Shown here: piece by piece, positions 1-8,426 of the stretch
How positions within the stretch are numbered: position 1 is the first letter of the stretch
How the letters are laid out: each line of letters starts with the position of its first letter
IMG/VR virus record: IMGVR_UViG_3300025889_018102
Coordinates: 1 to 64,000 of that record
Reading direction: 5' to 3' (one strand)
DNA length: 64,000 bases
DNA from: a virus
Notes under the pieces: generated by a model
Told to the model about the DNA's origin: nothing
The model's database searches: none
What the model saw: only the letters and a program-made list of their open reading frames with translations
Program-made: the position numbers and the translations under genes

Positions 1-471
1 ACAGACGGAGCCGCACGCACTACTTTACTTGCAAAAGGACTCCTAGATAATAATAACCCTCTTCTTATTGCTAACAGTGATCAGTTTGTTGAATGGTCTC
101 CAAAAGATATCATGTATAGGGCTGTAACAGATAAAGTTGATGCAGGTATATTGACTTTCAAATCTTCTCATTCTAAGTGGTCTTATGCTAAACTTAGTAA
201 AAACGGATATGTTGAGAGGGTAGCTGAAAAAGAAGTTATTAGTGATGATGCAACTTGCGGTATTTACTATTGGAAACACGGTAAAGATTATATAAAATAT
301 GCAGAGCAAATGATTAGCAAAAACATTCGGGTTAATAATGAGTTTTATGTATGCCCCGTTTTCAATGAGGCTATTGCAGATGAGAAACGTGTAAAAACTT
401 TTCCTGTAACTAAAATGTGGGGACTGGGCACACCCGAAGATCTACAATTCTTTCTAGACAATCACAAATGA
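1..471 (+). CDS. Sugar nucleotidyltransferase, 5'-truncated by the window edge
   Basis: The reading frame is open from base 1 and ends at 471, leaving about 156 residues of the C-terminal part. The segment LLIANSDQFVEW resembles the nucleotide-sugar binding core of the RmlA/GalU-like NTP-transferase fold, and the tail VTKMWGLGTPEDLQFFL is typical of the end of that catalytic domain. The family makes NDP-sugars from sugar phosphate and NTP. It heads a run of tightly spaced sugar genes, so it probably supplies their activated sugar. The substrate cannot be read from the fragment and the true start lies upstream of the window. Confidence 0.75.
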   Translation, partial: TDGAARTTLLAKGLLDNNNPLLIANSDQFVEWSPKDIMYRAVTDKVDAGILTFKSSHSKWSYAKLSKNGYVERVAEKEVISDDATCGIYYWKHGKDYIKYAEQMISKNIRVNNEFYVCPVFNEAIADEKRVKTFPVTKMWGLGTPEDLQFFLDNHK

Positions 472-546
472 TAGATATCTGTTATAAAACTACAAAAACA
501 AGAAGATTTTAGAGGCTTAGAAACAAATATTGCATATTGGTGAAAT

Positions 547-1869
547 ATGGAAAAACAAGATATTATAAGCATTGTGTCAGATTATATTAAAGAAAAACAA
601 TCAAACAAAACTTGGATTGCAGGTAAAGATATTGTTAATTATGCTGGTCCTTATTTTGATACTACAGAATATGAAGAAGCACTAGATTCTTTACTTGATG
701 GATGGCTTGCAATGGGTAATAAATCTCTTAGATTTGAGAATTTGTTTCCCAAACATTTTGATAAAAAATATGGTATACTAACTAATTCAGGTTCAAGTGC
801 TAATCTTTTAATGATGTCCTCTCTAACATCAAAAAGAAAATATAATTTACCTAAAGGTACTAAAGTATTAATGCCCGTAGCAGGATTCCCTACTACTCTA
901 AACCCTACTCTACAGGTAGGGTTTGAACCTATATTTCTTGATATAGAAATCGAGACATTAAATCTTGATTTAACAAAGGCAGAAGATTTAATAAAGAAAC
1001 ATGATATAAAGGTTATTACTTTTGCTCATGTATTGGGCAATCCACCTAATATGAATGATGTTATGGATCTAGTTAAAAAGTATAATCTTCTATTGCTTGA
1101 GGATTGCTGTGATGCTTTAGGTAGTACATATGAGGGAAAGAAACTAGGGTCTTTTGGTATTATGGCATCTTGTTCTTTTTATCCTGCTCATCATATTACA
1201 ATGGGAGAGGGTGGATTTGTTGCATGTAAAGATTATGAAACTGAAGTTGTACTCAGATCATTGCGTGAATGGGGAAGAGGTTGTTATTGTGTAGGTGCTA
1301 AAGCGAATGCTTTAAAATGTGGAACATGTAATCAAAGGTTTTCTTATTGGGTTCCATCTATGCCAGATCAAATTTTTGATCATAAATACGTATATGATGA
1401 AATAGGATATAATTTAAAACCTATAGAAATACAAAGTGCATTTGGATTGGCTCAATTAAAGAAGATTGATAAGATCATTGAATTAAGAAAGAAAAATTAT
1501 AAACTTCTATTTGATATTTATTCAAAATATGAAGAATTCTTCCATTTACCAAGAGCACAACAAAACAGTGATCCAAGTTGGTTTGCATTTCCTCTTACAA
1601 TAAGAGACAATGCACCATTTACAAGAACAAAATTTGTTGAATATCTAGAAGATAATCTTATTCAAACGAGACCTTATTTTGCGGGTAATCTATTATTGCA
1701 GCCAGCATATAGTCATTTAATGGATACAACCACTGCAAAAACCGAATTCCCTGTTGCAACAAAAGTTATGTGTGATACATTTTTTCATGGAACAAGTCCA
1801 GTTCTAACAGAAGAACAAATAGATTATATCGGTGAAAATATTGATTGTTTTTTTAGAAAACTAATATGA
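547..1869 (+). CDS. CDP-4-keto-6-deoxyglucose 3-dehydrase-like PLP enzyme (RfbH/ColD family)
   Basis: A 440-residue member of the DegT/DnrJ/EryC1 aminotransferase fold. The motif SFYPAHHITMGEGG near residue 215 has His where aminotransferases carry the PLP-binding Lys. That replacement is the hallmark of the E1 3-dehydrases, which use PLP or PMP to remove the 3-hydroxyl of a 4-keto-6-deoxy sugar. A Cys cluster (GCYC followed by CGTC) matches the ligands of the [2Fe-2S] cluster of RfbH-type enzymes. It overlaps the start of the dehydratase gene by four bases, so the two are translationally coupled. An iron-sulphur reductase partner is not visible in the window. Confidence 0.88.
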   Translation: MEKQDIISIVSDYIKEKQSNKTWIAGKDIVNYAGPYFDTTEYEEALDSLLDGWLAMGNKSLRFENLFPKHFDKKYGILTNSGSSANLLMMSSLTSKRKYNLPKGTKVLMPVAGFPTTLNPTLQVGFEPIFLDIEIETLNLDLTKAEDLIKKHDIKVITFAHVLGNPPNMNDVMDLVKKYNLLLLEDCCDALGSTYEGKKLGSFGIMASCSFYPAHHITMGEGGFVACKDYETEVVLRSLREWGRGCYCVGAKANALKCGTCNQRFSYWVPSMPDQIFDHKYVYDEIGYNLKPIEIQSAFGLAQLKKIDKIIELRKKNYKLLFDIYSKYEEFFHLPRAQQNSDPSWFAFPLTIRDNAPFTRTKFVEYLEDNLIQTRPYFAGNLLLQPAYSHLMDTTTAKTEFPVATKVMCDTFFHGTSPVLTEEQIDYIGENIDCFFRKLI

Positions 1870-2810
1870 AAAAGATAGTTTATGTTACAGGATGTTTAGG
1901 TTTTATAGGTTATCATATTACTAAAACATGCCTAGAAAAAGGATGGTTTGTGAGAGGTATTGATTCAGGTACCTATGCGGCTAATTATAATTTTCTTGAT
2001 GTTTTATATAAATATAAACAGTTTGTTTATGAGAAAAAGGATATTAATGATTTAAATTATCTCTATGAATGCGATTATGTGATTAACACTGCGGCAGAAA
2101 CACATGTAGATAATAGTATCATGAATAGTGATGTATTTCTAAATAGTAATGTTAATGGTGTTCATCATCTATTAAAATTGATAACACAACAACCTAAATT
2201 TAAAATTCCTATATTCTTGCACTTCAGCACTGATGAAGTTTATGGAGATATACATCAAGGTTCACATGTAGAAACTGATCCCTTAAATCCTAGTAATCCA
2301 TATTCAGCAACAAAAGCAGCTGCTGATATGTTAATCAGTGCTTGGTCCAGAACTTTTAATATCCCTTATGTAATTGTACGTCCAACTAATAATTATGGAA
2401 TTGGTCAATATACTGAAAAATTCATCCCCCATACCATCAAGTGCTTAGCATTGGGAAAACAAGCACCTTTACATGATAATGGATATCCTCGTAGAACATG
2501 GTTACATGCTAGTGATACAGCAGCAGCTATAATTACAATTATTGAAAGCGGAGAAACTAATGAAATTTATAACATCTCTGGCAATTATGAAGAGATGAAT
2601 CTAGTTGTAGCTCAAAAAATAATTCAATATATGGATCTACCAGGTGATATAAAACAATATCTAGATTTTTCAGTTAATCGTCCAGGTCAAGATGTACGAT
2701 ATTCTATTAATGATAATAAGTTAAAGAAATTGGGTTGGAAACCTGAAGCAAATTTTGACGAAAAACTAAAAGAGTTAATAGATTTTTATAAACACAATTT
2801 TGTTTGGTGA
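1866..2810 (+). CDS. NDP-glucose 4,6-dehydratase-like SDR protein
   Basis: 314 residues of the extended short-chain dehydrogenase family. The N-terminal VTGCLGFIGYH is the Rossmann GxxGxxG loop, HFSTDEVYGD carries the Thr-Asp-Glu of the RmlB active site, and YSATKAAAD gives the YxxxK catalytic pair. The closing segment resembles the sugar-binding part of RmlB. It would make the NDP-4-keto-6-deoxy sugar that the preceding dehydrase uses. It follows that gene with a four-base overlap. Whether the nucleotide is CDP or dTDP cannot be read from sequence. Confidence 0.87.
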   Translation: MKKIVYVTGCLGFIGYHITKTCLEKGWFVRGIDSGTYAANYNFLDVLYKYKQFVYEKKDINDLNYLYECDYVINTAAETHVDNSIMNSDVFLNSNVNGVHHLLKLITQQPKFKIPIFLHFSTDEVYGDIHQGSHVETDPLNPSNPYSATKAAADMLISAWSRTFNIPYVIVRPTNNYGIGQYTEKFIPHTIKCLALGKQAPLHDNGYPRRTWLHASDTAAAIITIIESGETNEIYNISGNYEEMNLVVAQKIIQYMDLPGDIKQYLDFSVNRPGQDVRYSINDNKLKKLGWKPEANFDEKLKELIDFYKHNFVW

Positions 2811-2814
2811 TCTT

Positions 2815-3627
2815 ATGATAAACTTATTTGGTAATGGCTTTATCGGAAAAGAATATGCAAATAGATATCAAGTATCGATCAATGATAGAGATGATCTAAT
2901 ACCTAGATCTAGTGATATTCTTTATATGATTAGTACAATACATAATTACAATGTATTCACTGATCCACATTTAGATATAAATACAAATTTAAATGTGTTA
3001 ATAGATGTATTAGAGAATGGAAGAAAAAAATATGGTAGTGATTTTACTATAAACTTTATAAGTTCTTGGTTTGTTTATGGTAATACAGATTTACCTGCTA
3101 CTGAAAATAGTGAATGTCATCCTCGAGGATTTTATTCAATAACTAAAAAAGCAGCGGAAGATCTATTACAATCTTATTGTAATACATTTTCTATTAAGTA
3201 TAGAATAATGAGACTTTGTAATGTTTTAGGTAAAAATGATAATAAAGTGTCTATACAAAAAAACGCATTCCAATATCTTATTGAAGAATTAAAGAATAAT
3301 AGAAGTATAGAACTTTATGATTATGGAAGATTTTATCGAGATTATATGGATGTTAGTGATATTGCAAGAGCAATACATATAGTAATCGAAAGAGGAAATT
3401 TGAACGAGATTTACAATATTGGAACAGGTGAACCATATCTCTTTAAAGAGTTAATTGATTATGTGATAGATAAAACTAAAAGTACCTCCATAGTGAAACA
3501 TATTCCACAAAAAGAATTTCATGCCAAGGTACAAGTTAAATCTATGTATATGGATACAACAAAACTTAAATCTTTAGGTTTTGTTCCCTCTAAAACTTTA
3601 TTTGAAACTATTGATGATTTATTATGA
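2815..3627 (+). CDS. NAD-dependent epimerase/reductase (extended SDR)
   Basis: The ATG at 2815 gives a 270-residue protein whose N-terminus INLFGNGFIGKEY is an SDR nucleotide-binding loop. FISSWFVYGN and FYSITKKAAED supply the Ser and YxxxK active-site residues, and RDYMDVSDIARAI is typical of sugar epimerase and dehydratase C-terminal domains. It probably reduces or epimerises the keto-deoxy sugar made by the two preceding enzymes. Four bases lie between the upstream stop and this start, and it overlaps the glycosyltransferase start. The exact product is not predictable. Confidence 0.8.
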   Translation: MINLFGNGFIGKEYANRYQVSINDRDDLIPRSSDILYMISTIHNYNVFTDPHLDINTNLNVLIDVLENGRKKYGSDFTINFISSWFVYGNTDLPATENSECHPRGFYSITKKAAEDLLQSYCNTFSIKYRIMRLCNVLGKNDNKVSIQKNAFQYLIEELKNNRSIELYDYGRFYRDYMDVSDIARAIHIVIERGNLNEIYNIGTGEPYLFKELIDYVIDKTKSTSIVKHIPQKEFHAKVQVKSMYMDTTKLKSLGFVPSKTLFETIDDLL

Positions 3628-4349
3628 CTAATCCACAAGTAACTATCATTACAGCAACAACTTGCTCTCAGTATCTTAAACAGAACTTAGAATCAGTTCA
3701 AAATCAAACATATAAAAATATCCAACATCTTATCTTTATAGATGGTAAACATCATGTAACAAAAGCAGATTTTGATCTAGATCTAACGCAAGATGTAATC
3801 ATTTTACCTTATGCAACAGGTACAGATAATTATAATGGTCATCGAATGTATGCTGCAGGGACTTTTCTTGCAAAGGGTGATTATATTATCTATTTAGATG
3901 AGGATAATTGGTTAGAACCTAACCATGTAGAAAGTTTGATTGAATGTACTAAACCTAATACTTGGTCATGTTCTCTTAGAAAGATTACGGATATGGAAGG
4001 CAATTTCATCTGTAATGATGATTGTGAGAGTTTGGGTAACTGGGAATCAGTCATTGGTGATTATTTTGTAGATGTTAATTGTTATTTTTTACCTAAGATA
4101 CTTGCTATTCAGTTAGCACCTTTATGGTATAGAAGAGCGAGGCATCCACAAGAGCAACCAGAGGTAGATCGCCTATTGACATTCATGCTTAGAAATAATA
4201 AAATTGAGTGTAATGTAACAGGACTTTATACTGTCAATTATCGTGCAGGTAATAGAGCGGATTCAGTTCAATCCGCCTTCTTTTTAGATGGTAATAAACA
4301 AATGAAAGCAAAATATGGCGAAACTTTTCCCTGGAGAAAATATGTTTGA
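3624..4349 (+). CDS. GT-A fold (GT2-like) glycosyltransferase
   Basis: 241 residues. The start TIITATTCSQYLKQNLESVQ is typical of family 2 glycosyltransferases, and IIYLDEDNWLEPNHV carries the acidic D-E-D motif that binds metal and nucleotide sugar. It closes the sugar operon and probably transfers the finished deoxy sugar to an acceptor such as phage DNA, a virion protein or a host surface glycan; the sequence does not say which. Its end overlaps the start of the next small gene. Confidence 0.8.
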   Translation: MTNPQVTIITATTCSQYLKQNLESVQNQTYKNIQHLIFIDGKHHVTKADFDLDLTQDVIILPYATGTDNYNGHRMYAAGTFLAKGDYIIYLDEDNWLEPNHVESLIECTKPNTWSCSLRKITDMEGNFICNDDCESLGNWESVIGDYFVDVNCYFLPKILAIQLAPLWYRRARHPQEQPEVDRLLTFMLRNNKIECNVTGLYTVNYRAGNRADSVQSAFFLDGNKQMKAKYGETFPWRKYV

Positions 4350-4644
4350 ACTTGAAATTGATTACAAATATAATGAAGGAGAACTTTTAAAAGAGATTAA
4401 AGACTATATTGATAAAACTTACACTGAGCATTATGCACAAGGTAATATCCAGACCACAGAATTCATTATTGACAATGGACATGGAGTAGGTTTTACTATC
4501 GGCAATATTATTAAATATGCTCAAAGATATGGAAAGAAGGAAGGAAAAAATCGTAAAGATATATTGAAAGTTATCCACTATGCTGTTATACTGTTATATG
4601 CTCATGATGTTGAATTGAAAAAAGAGAAAGGTACTACACAATGA
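4342..4644 (+). CDS. SaV-like/DUF3310-type small phage protein
   Basis: The ATG at 4342 follows GGAG and gives 100 residues. The segment GVGFTIGNIIKYAQRYGKK and the following KDILKVIHYAVIL match the nucleotide-kinase-like SaV/DUF3310 pattern (GN-IKY--R---K---D--K---Y). Members are common next to phage replication genes, but I know of no settled function. It overlaps both the glycosyltransferase and the sliding clamp gene, which places it in the same transcript as the clamp. Confidence 0.65.
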   Translation: MFELEIDYKYNEGELLKEIKDYIDKTYTEHYAQGNIQTTEFIIDNGHGVGFTIGNIIKYAQRYGKKEGKNRKDILKVIHYAVILLYAHDVELKKEKGTTQ

Positions 4645-5294
4645 AATTTAGTAATGAAACTATCCAAATTTTAAAGAATTTTGCTACAATCAATCCAAAT
4701 ATTGTTTTTAAAGAAGGGAATACACTTGCTACTATGAATGCGGCAAAGTCTATTCTAGCAAAAGTTAAAATCGCAGAGACAATTCCTAAAGAATTCTCTA
4801 TCTATGAACTTAATTCTCTTTTACAGATTCTTTCGTTTTCGGAGAATCAAGAAATTGAATTTGGAGATAAAAGTCTTACAATTAGTAATGATATGGGATC
4901 GTTTGAATATTTTTATTGTTCCATTGCAATCGCATCTCCTCCAGATAAAGAAGTAAAACTTGAACCTTTATTTACTTTTACATTAACATCAAAAGATATT
5001 CAATCGATTACTAAAGTTGCTGGACTTCTCGCAGCACCAAATCTTTCTATTGTTTCAAAGAATGGAAAGGTTACAATGAAGATTGGTGATAAGAAGGTAG
5101 ATACATCAAATTCTTTTCATAGAATTATTGGTGAATTTGATCAAGAATTTAGTGCAGATATTGCTACTGAAAATTTAAAACTAATTCCCGACGATTATGA
5201 AGTTAAACTTTCAAAGAAACTCGCAAGTGAGTTTACAAGTAAGAATACTAGTATGGTATATTTGATTGCTCTAGAACCTACATCAAAGATGTAA
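4641..5294 (+). CDS. 45: DNA polymerase sliding clamp
   Basis: 217 residues, close to the length of T4 gp45 (228). Identification rests on weak sequence resemblance together with position immediately before gp44 and gp62, the T4 order. The trimeric clamp tethers DNA polymerase gp43 to the template. In T4 it also activates late transcription from TATAAATA promoters, and several such promoters occur in this window. The start overlaps the preceding gene by four bases. Confidence 0.9.
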   Translation: MKFSNETIQILKNFATINPNIVFKEGNTLATMNAAKSILAKVKIAETIPKEFSIYELNSLLQILSFSENQEIEFGDKSLTISNDMGSFEYFYCSIAIASPPDKEVKLEPLFTFTLTSKDIQSITKVAGLLAAPNLSIVSKNGKVTMKIGDKKVDTSNSFHRIIGEFDQEFSADIATENLKLIPDDYEVKLSKKLASEFTSKNTSMVYLIALEPTSKM

Positions 5295-5311
5295 TTTGGA
5301 GGATTTATTTT

Positions 5312-6265
5312 ATGCATGAAATTCGTGATGAGCAGTTTTTGTGGGTGGAGAAGTATCGTCCAAGAATTCTAAAAGATTGTATTCTTCCTACTGCATTGGT
5401 TGATACTTTCTCCAATTTTATTGAGAAGGGTGAGATTCCAAATATGTTGCTCTGTGGTGGAGCGGGTATGGGTAAAACCACAGTTGCAAGAGCACTTTGT
5501 GAGGAACTTGAAACAGATTATATTATTATCAATGGTTCAGAAGAATCTGGTATTGATGTTCTACGAACAAAGATTAAACAATTTGCCTCTACAGTTTCAT
5601 TTTCAGGTAAGACAAAAGTCATTATTTTAGATGAAGCAGACTATTTAAATCCCAATTCCACACAACCCGCACTTAGAGCTTTTATGGAGGAATTTTCACA
5701 AAATTGTAGATTTATCTTTACATGTAATTTCAAAAATCGTATCATTCAACCTTTACATTCAAGAACAGCAGTTTTTGAATTTAAACTTACAAAAGATGAT
5801 AAGCCGAGAATTGCAGCTCAGTTCATGAAACGGTTAAAGTTCATTTTAGATAATGAACAAATTCCGTTTGATCAAAAAGTTCTTGCTTCTCTTTTAATGA
5901 AATATTTTCCAGATTATCGAAGAATCATTAATGAATTACAAAGATATTCTGTCTCGGGTAATATAGATGAGGGTATTTTATCCAAGGTAGGAGAGCAGAA
6001 TACAAAGGAGCTTATTAGTTCTTTGCAAGAAAAAGATTGGAAGAAGATGCGAAGCTGGGTTGTCAATAATATTGATAACGATCCTCAAGGTATTTTTAGA
6101 AAACTTTATGATGAGCTTGTTAGTAAAGTGGATAAAGTACCACAACTGGTTCTTATTATTGCTGATTATAGTTATAAATCTGCTTTCTGTGCTGATCAAG
6201 AGATCAATTTAGTTGCATGTTTAACCGAGATTATGGCTTCTTGTTCTGTTAAGAGTTCTGTATGA
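5312..6265 (+). CDS. 44: Clamp loader ATPase, large subunit
   Basis: 317 residues of the AAA+ clamp loader family. GGAGMGKTT is Walker A, VIILDEADYL is Walker B with the DEAD-type box, and HSRTAVFEF holds the arginine-finger SRT region. With gp62 it opens gp45 and loads it on primer-template DNA. GGAGG lies eleven bases before the ATG. It overlaps the start of the gp62 gene by four bases, as expected for subunits made together. Confidence 0.95.
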   Translation: MHEIRDEQFLWVEKYRPRILKDCILPTALVDTFSNFIEKGEIPNMLLCGGAGMGKTTVARALCEELETDYIIINGSEESGIDVLRTKIKQFASTVSFSGKTKVIILDEADYLNPNSTQPALRAFMEEFSQNCRFIFTCNFKNRIIQPLHSRTAVFEFKLTKDDKPRIAAQFMKRLKFILDNEQIPFDQKVLASLLMKYFPDYRRIINELQRYSVSGNIDEGILSKVGEQNTKELISSLQEKDWKKMRSWVVNNIDNDPQGIFRKLYDELVSKVDKVPQLVLIIADYSYKSAFCADQEINLVACLTEIMASCSVKSSV

Positions 6266-6672
6266 CTGAGGAATATAAACTCCCTTCTATATCACCTTTT
6301 GATTTTGTGAATAGTATTCATCATTCTAAAGAAGATCTTATGATTGATGAATGGGCCGAGAAACAATACAATCCATTTATTGTTAACAAAGCTTTAAGTT
6401 TTGGTGCTGATACTGTTATATGTTGTAATGAAATGAATTCTAGACCACATTTGCCAAAAAAACTTCAATATGATTTTCTTATAAATATAATTAAGCCCAA
6501 GAAGCGTTATAATAAATGGCTAAAGGGTGAAAAAGTAGAAGCGATTGAAGTAATAAAAGCATACTATGGGTATAGTACTGAAAAGGCTCATCAGGTTTGC
6601 TCTATTCTTTCGCCAGATTGTATTAAACTAATGAAGGAACGACTTAGAAAAGGTGGATTAAAAAATGAATGA
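6262..6672 (+). CDS. 62: Clamp loader small subunit
   Basis: 136 residues, shorter than T4 gp62 (187). It sits between gp44 and RegA exactly as in T4. The segment FDFVNSIHHSKEDLMID near the N-terminus matches the gp62 pattern. The protein is the non-ATPase partner of gp44 in the loader complex. It overlaps the starts and stops of both neighbours, so translation is coupled. Confidence 0.85.
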   Translation: MTEEYKLPSISPFDFVNSIHHSKEDLMIDEWAEKQYNPFIVNKALSFGADTVICCNEMNSRPHLPKKLQYDFLINIIKPKKRYNKWLKGEKVEAIEVIKAYYGYSTEKAHQVCSILSPDCIKLMKERLRKGGLKNE

Positions 6673-7099
6673 AGCAACTAATATTTCATTTAACGTCAAA
6701 CTACCTGGATATAAGCCTCTAGAGATTAAACTGGCACAGCCTGATGATTTTTTAAAAGTAAAAGAGACTTTATCTAGAATCGGTGTGGCATCAAAGAAAG
6801 ATAAAACATTATATCAATCAGTTCATATTTTACATAAACAGGGCAGATACTTTTTAGTACATTTTAAGGAACTATTCGCTTTAGATGGAAAATTCTCTGA
6901 TATCTCAGAGAATGATTTACAAAGAAGAAATACAATAGCAAAATTACTACAAGATTGGGCTTTATTATCTATTACTAATCCCGATGATTATAATGATGTG
7001 GCACCATTGGCTCAAATCAAAATTCTTTCATTTAAAGAAAAAAATGAATGGAATTGTGTCCAAAAGTACAATCTTGGTAAAAAAGTAAAACAAAAATAA
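6665..7099 (+). CDS. regA: RegA translational repressor
   Basis: 144 residues against 122 in T4. The block DDFLKVKETLSRIGVASKKD is close to the T4 RegA N-terminal region, and LLQDWAL and ISFKEKNEW also match. RegA binds the initiation regions of early phage mRNAs and shuts off their translation. This copy has about 20 extra residues before the conserved start. It closes the clamp operon, and a hairpin terminator follows. Confidence 0.93.
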   Translation: MNEATNISFNVKLPGYKPLEIKLAQPDDFLKVKETLSRIGVASKKDKTLYQSVHILHKQGRYFLVHFKELFALDGKFSDISENDLQRRNTIAKLLQDWALLSITNPDDYNDVAPLAQIKILSFKEKNEWNCVQKYNLGKKVKQK

Positions 7100-7110
7100 C
7101 ATTTCTGTGT

Positions 7111-7118
7111 CATAAATA
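7111..7118 (+). promoter_or_regulatory. Possible T4-type late promoter (CATAAATA)
   Basis: CATAAATA differs by one base from the T4 late consensus TATAAATA. It lies immediately before a terminator hairpin and 64 bases before the Hsp20 start. The location is less convincing than the other late sites in this window. Confidence 0.3.
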
Positions 7119-7121
7119 ATA

Positions 7122-7152
7122 GTACCTATGCCTTCGGGGTAGGTACTTTTTT
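7122..7152 (+). terminator. Rho-independent terminator after regA
   Basis: GTACCTA and TAGGTAC pair around a CC-TTCG-GG core, giving a stable hairpin with a UUCG-type tetraloop, followed by a run of six T. It ends the clamp/regA transcript. Confidence 0.88.
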
Positions 7153-7181
7153 AAATCTTGCTTATAACAAGGAGAGCATAT

Positions 7182-7634
7182 ATGTTTAAAGAAATGAAAT
7201 TTGAAACAATCTTTCCACGACATTTTGTGGGTTTTGATGATATTCTGAATACAGCAACAAAAATTTCTGAAGAATTTTCAAAAAATTCATCTTATCCTCC
7301 ATACAATATCAAAAAACTTAATGAAGATACATTTGTAATCGAGATCGCATGTGCTGGATTTTCTTCTCAAGATCTTGAGATTACAGTTATCGAAAATAAG
7401 TTAACAGTCAACGGAACCGGTAAACAAGAAGAAGCTAACTTTGTTTATAAAGGTATTGCTAATAGAAACTTCACTCGAGAATTTACATTAGCAGATTATG
7501 TTGAGATTGAATCTGCAGATATTGTAAATGGTATTTTAGAAATTAAACTCTTTCGTAAACTCCCCGAAACAAAGAAACGTAGAACAGTTTCAATCGGAAA
7601 ACAGGAAAATGTAAAAGAATTTTTAACTGAATAA
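7182..7634 (+). CDS. Hsp20/alpha-crystallin small heat-shock protein
   Basis: The ATG at 7182, seven bases after AAGGAG, gives 150 residues. YPPYNIKKLNEDTFVIEIACAGF opens an alpha-crystallin domain, and the later VNGILEIKLFRKLPE is the GxLxI-type end of that domain. Small heat-shock proteins hold unfolding proteins in solution without ATP. Hsp20 genes recur in marine T4-like phages, where a role in virion assembly is only suspected. The gene stands alone between two terminators. Confidence 0.9.
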   Translation: MFKEMKFETIFPRHFVGFDDILNTATKISEEFSKNSSYPPYNIKKLNEDTFVIEIACAGFSSQDLEITVIENKLTVNGTGKQEEANFVYKGIANRNFTREFTLADYVEIESADIVNGILEIKLFRKLPETKKRRTVSIGKQENVKEFLTE

Positions 7635-7641
7635 TTTCTAG

Positions 7642-7664
7642 AACCCCCTGCAAAGGGGGGTTTT
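7642..7664 (+). terminator. Rho-independent terminator after hsp20
   Basis: CCCCC and GGGGGG pair across a short TGCAAA loop and are followed by TTTT. The hairpin lies directly after the Hsp20 stop codon. Confidence 0.85.
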
Positions 7665-7682
7665 AAAAAGTTAAATTTGTTC

Positions 7683-7710
7683 TTGACATTTTTGCTAGAT
7701 CATATATAAT
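7683..7710 (+). promoter_or_regulatory. Sigma70 promoter for the tRNA/HNH segment
   Basis: TTGACA at 7683 and TATAAT at 7705 with a 16-base spacer match the host vegetative consensus. The tRNA begins 20 bases downstream, so this probably drives the first tRNA and the HNH gene. Confidence 0.85.
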
Positions 7711-7729
7711 GATAGAGAATTAATTAATC

Positions 7730-7824
7730 CCTCCTATAGCTCAGCGGTAGAGCAGCTGGTTTATACCCAGTATTAGCGCTAGATAGGCGTGAGGTCGTAG
7801 GTTCGAATCCTACTGGGAGGACCA
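7730..7824 (+). tRNA. tRNA with anticodon TAT (Ile-like) and an enlarged variable arm
   Basis: Acceptor strands CCTCCTA and TGGGAGG pair (one G-T). The D arm GCTC/GAGC, anticodon stem GCTGG/CCAGT with loop TTTATAC, and T arm GTAGG/CCTAC with TTCGAAT are all intact, and CCA is encoded. The anticodon reads TAT, which would decode AUA. The region between anticodon and T arms is 25 bases and contains a small GCGC/GCGT hairpin, which is unusual for an Ile-type tRNA. Confidence 0.85.
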
Positions 7825-7842
7825 ATTTTATAGAAAAAGAAG

Positions 7843-8409
7843 ATGCAAAATCTCATTTTAGCTTTGAATAAAGGAGGATATCCTCATACATGGTTACCAT
7901 GGCAAGATGCAGTTATTTTAAAATGTAAAGGTTTGATTGCATGGGAATATGGTGATAAAGACTTTATGTTTAGAGGTGGAATTTCTAGAATAACAGGTCT
8001 TCAATCAAAAATTGAGATATCATCTATCATTGCACTTAAAACTAATTTTTATTATAAAGGTAGAACTCCTACATTAAGTAATAGAAATCTTTTTAGAAGA
8101 GATCTTTATCTGTGTGCTTATTGCGGAAAAAAGTATTCTGATAACAGATTAACAAAAGATCATATTGTTCCGGTTTCAAGAGGTGGACTTAATACTTGGA
8201 CAAATTGTGTTACTGCATGTACTCGATGCAATTCTTATAAAGATGATATGTTATTAGAAGAATGCAATATGCAATTATTATATATACCATATACTCCTGA
8301 TAGAGCTGAAGGATTAATATTACAGAATAGAAGTATATTGCATGATCAGATGAAATTTCTTTCAGATTTTTTACCAGATTATTCAAGATCTAAACAAAAA
8401 AGTACGTAA
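7843..8409 (+). CDS. HNH endonuclease
   Basis: 188 residues. The C-terminal half carries CAYCGKKYSDNRLTKDHIVP, RGGLNTWTNCVTAC and RCN, which together are a zinc-binding HNH module (two CxxC pairs and the DHIVP catalytic strand). Such enzymes cut double-stranded DNA and in phages are usually homing endonucleases or packaging helpers. It sits directly after a tRNA with an unusual insertion. The N-terminal half is of unrecognised function. Confidence 0.88.
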   Translation: MQNLILALNKGGYPHTWLPWQDAVILKCKGLIAWEYGDKDFMFRGGISRITGLQSKIEISSIIALKTNFYYKGRTPTLSNRNLFRRDLYLCAYCGKKYSDNRLTKDHIVPVSRGGLNTWTNCVTACTRCNSYKDDMLLEECNMQLLYIPYTPDRAEGLILQNRSILHDQMKFLSDFLPDYSRSKQKST

Positions 8410-8413
8410 AAAA

Positions 8414-8421
8414 TATAAATA
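8414..8421 (+). promoter_or_regulatory. T4-type late promoter TATAAATA
   Basis: An exact TATAAATA octamer lies six bases before the ATG of the next gene. This is the consensus read by phage late sigma gp55 with the gp45 clamp. The transcript leader would be very short or absent, which weakens the call slightly. Confidence 0.55.
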
Positions 8422-8426
8422 ATAGT

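Noticed and set aside
472-546. A stretch after the first gene whose frame reads FRGLETNIAYW, similar to the C-terminal FRGLEARANFIVW of primase
   Set aside because: Only about a dozen residues match, no start or frame continuity exists, and chance similarity in AT-rich DNA is possible. Not enough to call a gene fragment.
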